In this document: positions 63,698-64,000 of the stretch, piece after piece | Numbering within the stretch: position 1 is the first letter of the stretch | Layout of the letters: each line of letters opens with the position of its first letter | Assembly (NCBI RefSeq): GCF_001274945.1 | Contig: NZ_LILB01000001.1 | Span: 1,874,691-1,938,690 of the forward strand | DNA length: 64,000 bases | Direction: 5' to 3' | DNA from: Viridibacillus arvi | GTDB lineage: Bacteria > Bacillota > Bacilli > Bacillales_A > Planococcaceae | Translations under genes and position numbers: made by a program | Notes under the pieces: generated by a model | What the model was told of the DNA's origin: nothing | What the model saw: only the letters and a program-made list of their open reading frames with translations | The model's database searches: none

Positions 63698-64000
63698 CTA
63701 AAGTGTCTTTTGAATTGCCGGTACAAGAGTTTGGAGAGGGGTTAGAATATCACTATTTATTTGTTTACTTGCTTCTACCATCGATAACTGAGCCACTGCA
63801 ATTGCTTGAGTACTGTCTTTTACCAACTTCTCTAACTCTTTAGCTACAATTCTATTGTGCTCTTCTAGTTGACCTTCCATAACTAACTTGAATGCACCTT
63901 CAATAATATGTACTTCAATGTCTAATGATTTACTAACTTTGTTTGCAAATTGATTCAAGCGATTGATGGTTCCTTCAACTGTTGCTGGATTCGTGAATAC
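63698..64000 (-). CDS. Asp/Glu racemase family protein, C-terminal part
   Basis: The last 100 codons of a minus-strand gene that begins outside the window. FTNPATVEGTIN, then IIEGAFKLVMEGQLEEHNRIV and IAVAQLSMVEASKQI correspond to the second domain of the aspartate/glutamate racemase superfamily, as in the group with poorly defined substrates. The usual second catalytic Cys is not present in the visible part (AQLSM in its place), though this is common in this branch. Function uncertain. Confidence 0.7.
   Translation of the reverse strand, partial: VFTNPATVEGTINRLNQFANKVSKSLDIEVHIIEGAFKLVMEGQLEEHNRIVAKELEKLVKDSTQAIAVAQLSMVEASKQINSDILTPLQTLVPAIQKTL

Noticed and set aside
1-64000. tRNA, rRNA genes, phage genes and toxin-antitoxin pairs
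   Set aside because: None recognised on either strand by reading; only leader RNAs were found.

Overview
The window is 64 kb of AT-rich, low-GC Gram-positive chromosome. Gene content and order match the Bacillus subtilis ytp-ytm-metK-pckA neighbourhood (ytpR, ytpQ, ytpP, ytoP, ytzB, ytnP, trmB, ytlR, dat, pepV, ytzE, ytgP, ytfP, leuS, ytqA, ytqB, ytpA, ytoA, metK, pckA, ytmA, ytkD). An SLH-domain surface protein, many TTG starts, tandem AGCS carriers and a sigma-54 controlled acyl-CoA cluster suggest the Lysinibacillus/Solibacillus/Planococcaceae branch. This placement is inferred from gene content; no rRNA gene is present to confirm it.

Layout: 1-8.8 kb holds the N-terminal end of the sftA DNA translocase, then ytpR/ytpQ/ytpP, a lipoprotein, an NTP phosphatase, the M42 peptidase ytoP, ytzB, ytnP, trmB and ytlR. 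8.8-18.1 kb holds a NERD-like gene, dat, a secreted beta-helix protein, pepV, ytzE (with a possible overlapping small ORF), a 16S pseudouridine synthase, the flippase ytgP and ytfP. 18.2-31.3 kb is an accessory catabolic island. Nine minus-strand genes (two acyl-CoA dehydrogenases, an alpha-methylacyl-CoA racemase-type enzyme, two enoyl-CoA hydratases, an SDR, two acyl-CoA ligases and a thiolase) sit behind a good -24/-12 promoter at 28964-28978. A divergent CBS-PAS-AAA+ sigma-54 activator lies next to it, with a 33-bp palindrome between. 31.4-35.8 kb has an SLH-CAP protein, a BI-1 family protein, a DMT exporter and an ArsR-type regulator with a shared operator-like sequence, and a small membrane protein. 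35.9-43.3 kb has leuS with its T-box, a two-subunit CoA-transferase, an MFS transporter and ytqA-ytqB. 43.4-51.2 kb has a type III polyketide synthase pair (bpsA-bpsB type), an LLM oxidoreductase, two AGCS symporters, a YtpA homologue lacking its nucleophile serine, and ytoA. 51.3-57.6 kb has metK with a SAM riboswitch, divergent pckA, an intergenic repeat, decayed sequence and the ytkD-ytmA operon. 57.6-64 kb has metE under a cobalamin riboswitch, a near-identical second cobalamin riboswitch in front of an unrecognised 51-residue ORF, a VOC protein, a YjfB-like protein, a pdxK/thiD kinase and the end of a racemase-family gene.

Methionine and SAM supply is the best represented theme: metK (SAM-I), metE (cobalamin) and possibly the second cobalamin switch. 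Acyl-CoA chemistry is the second (the sigma-54 operon and the 3-oxoacid CoA-transferase). The observations most worth following are the duplicated cobalamin riboswitch with its orphan peptide, the sigma-54 island with its palindrome, and the matched operators of the ArsR/DMT pair.
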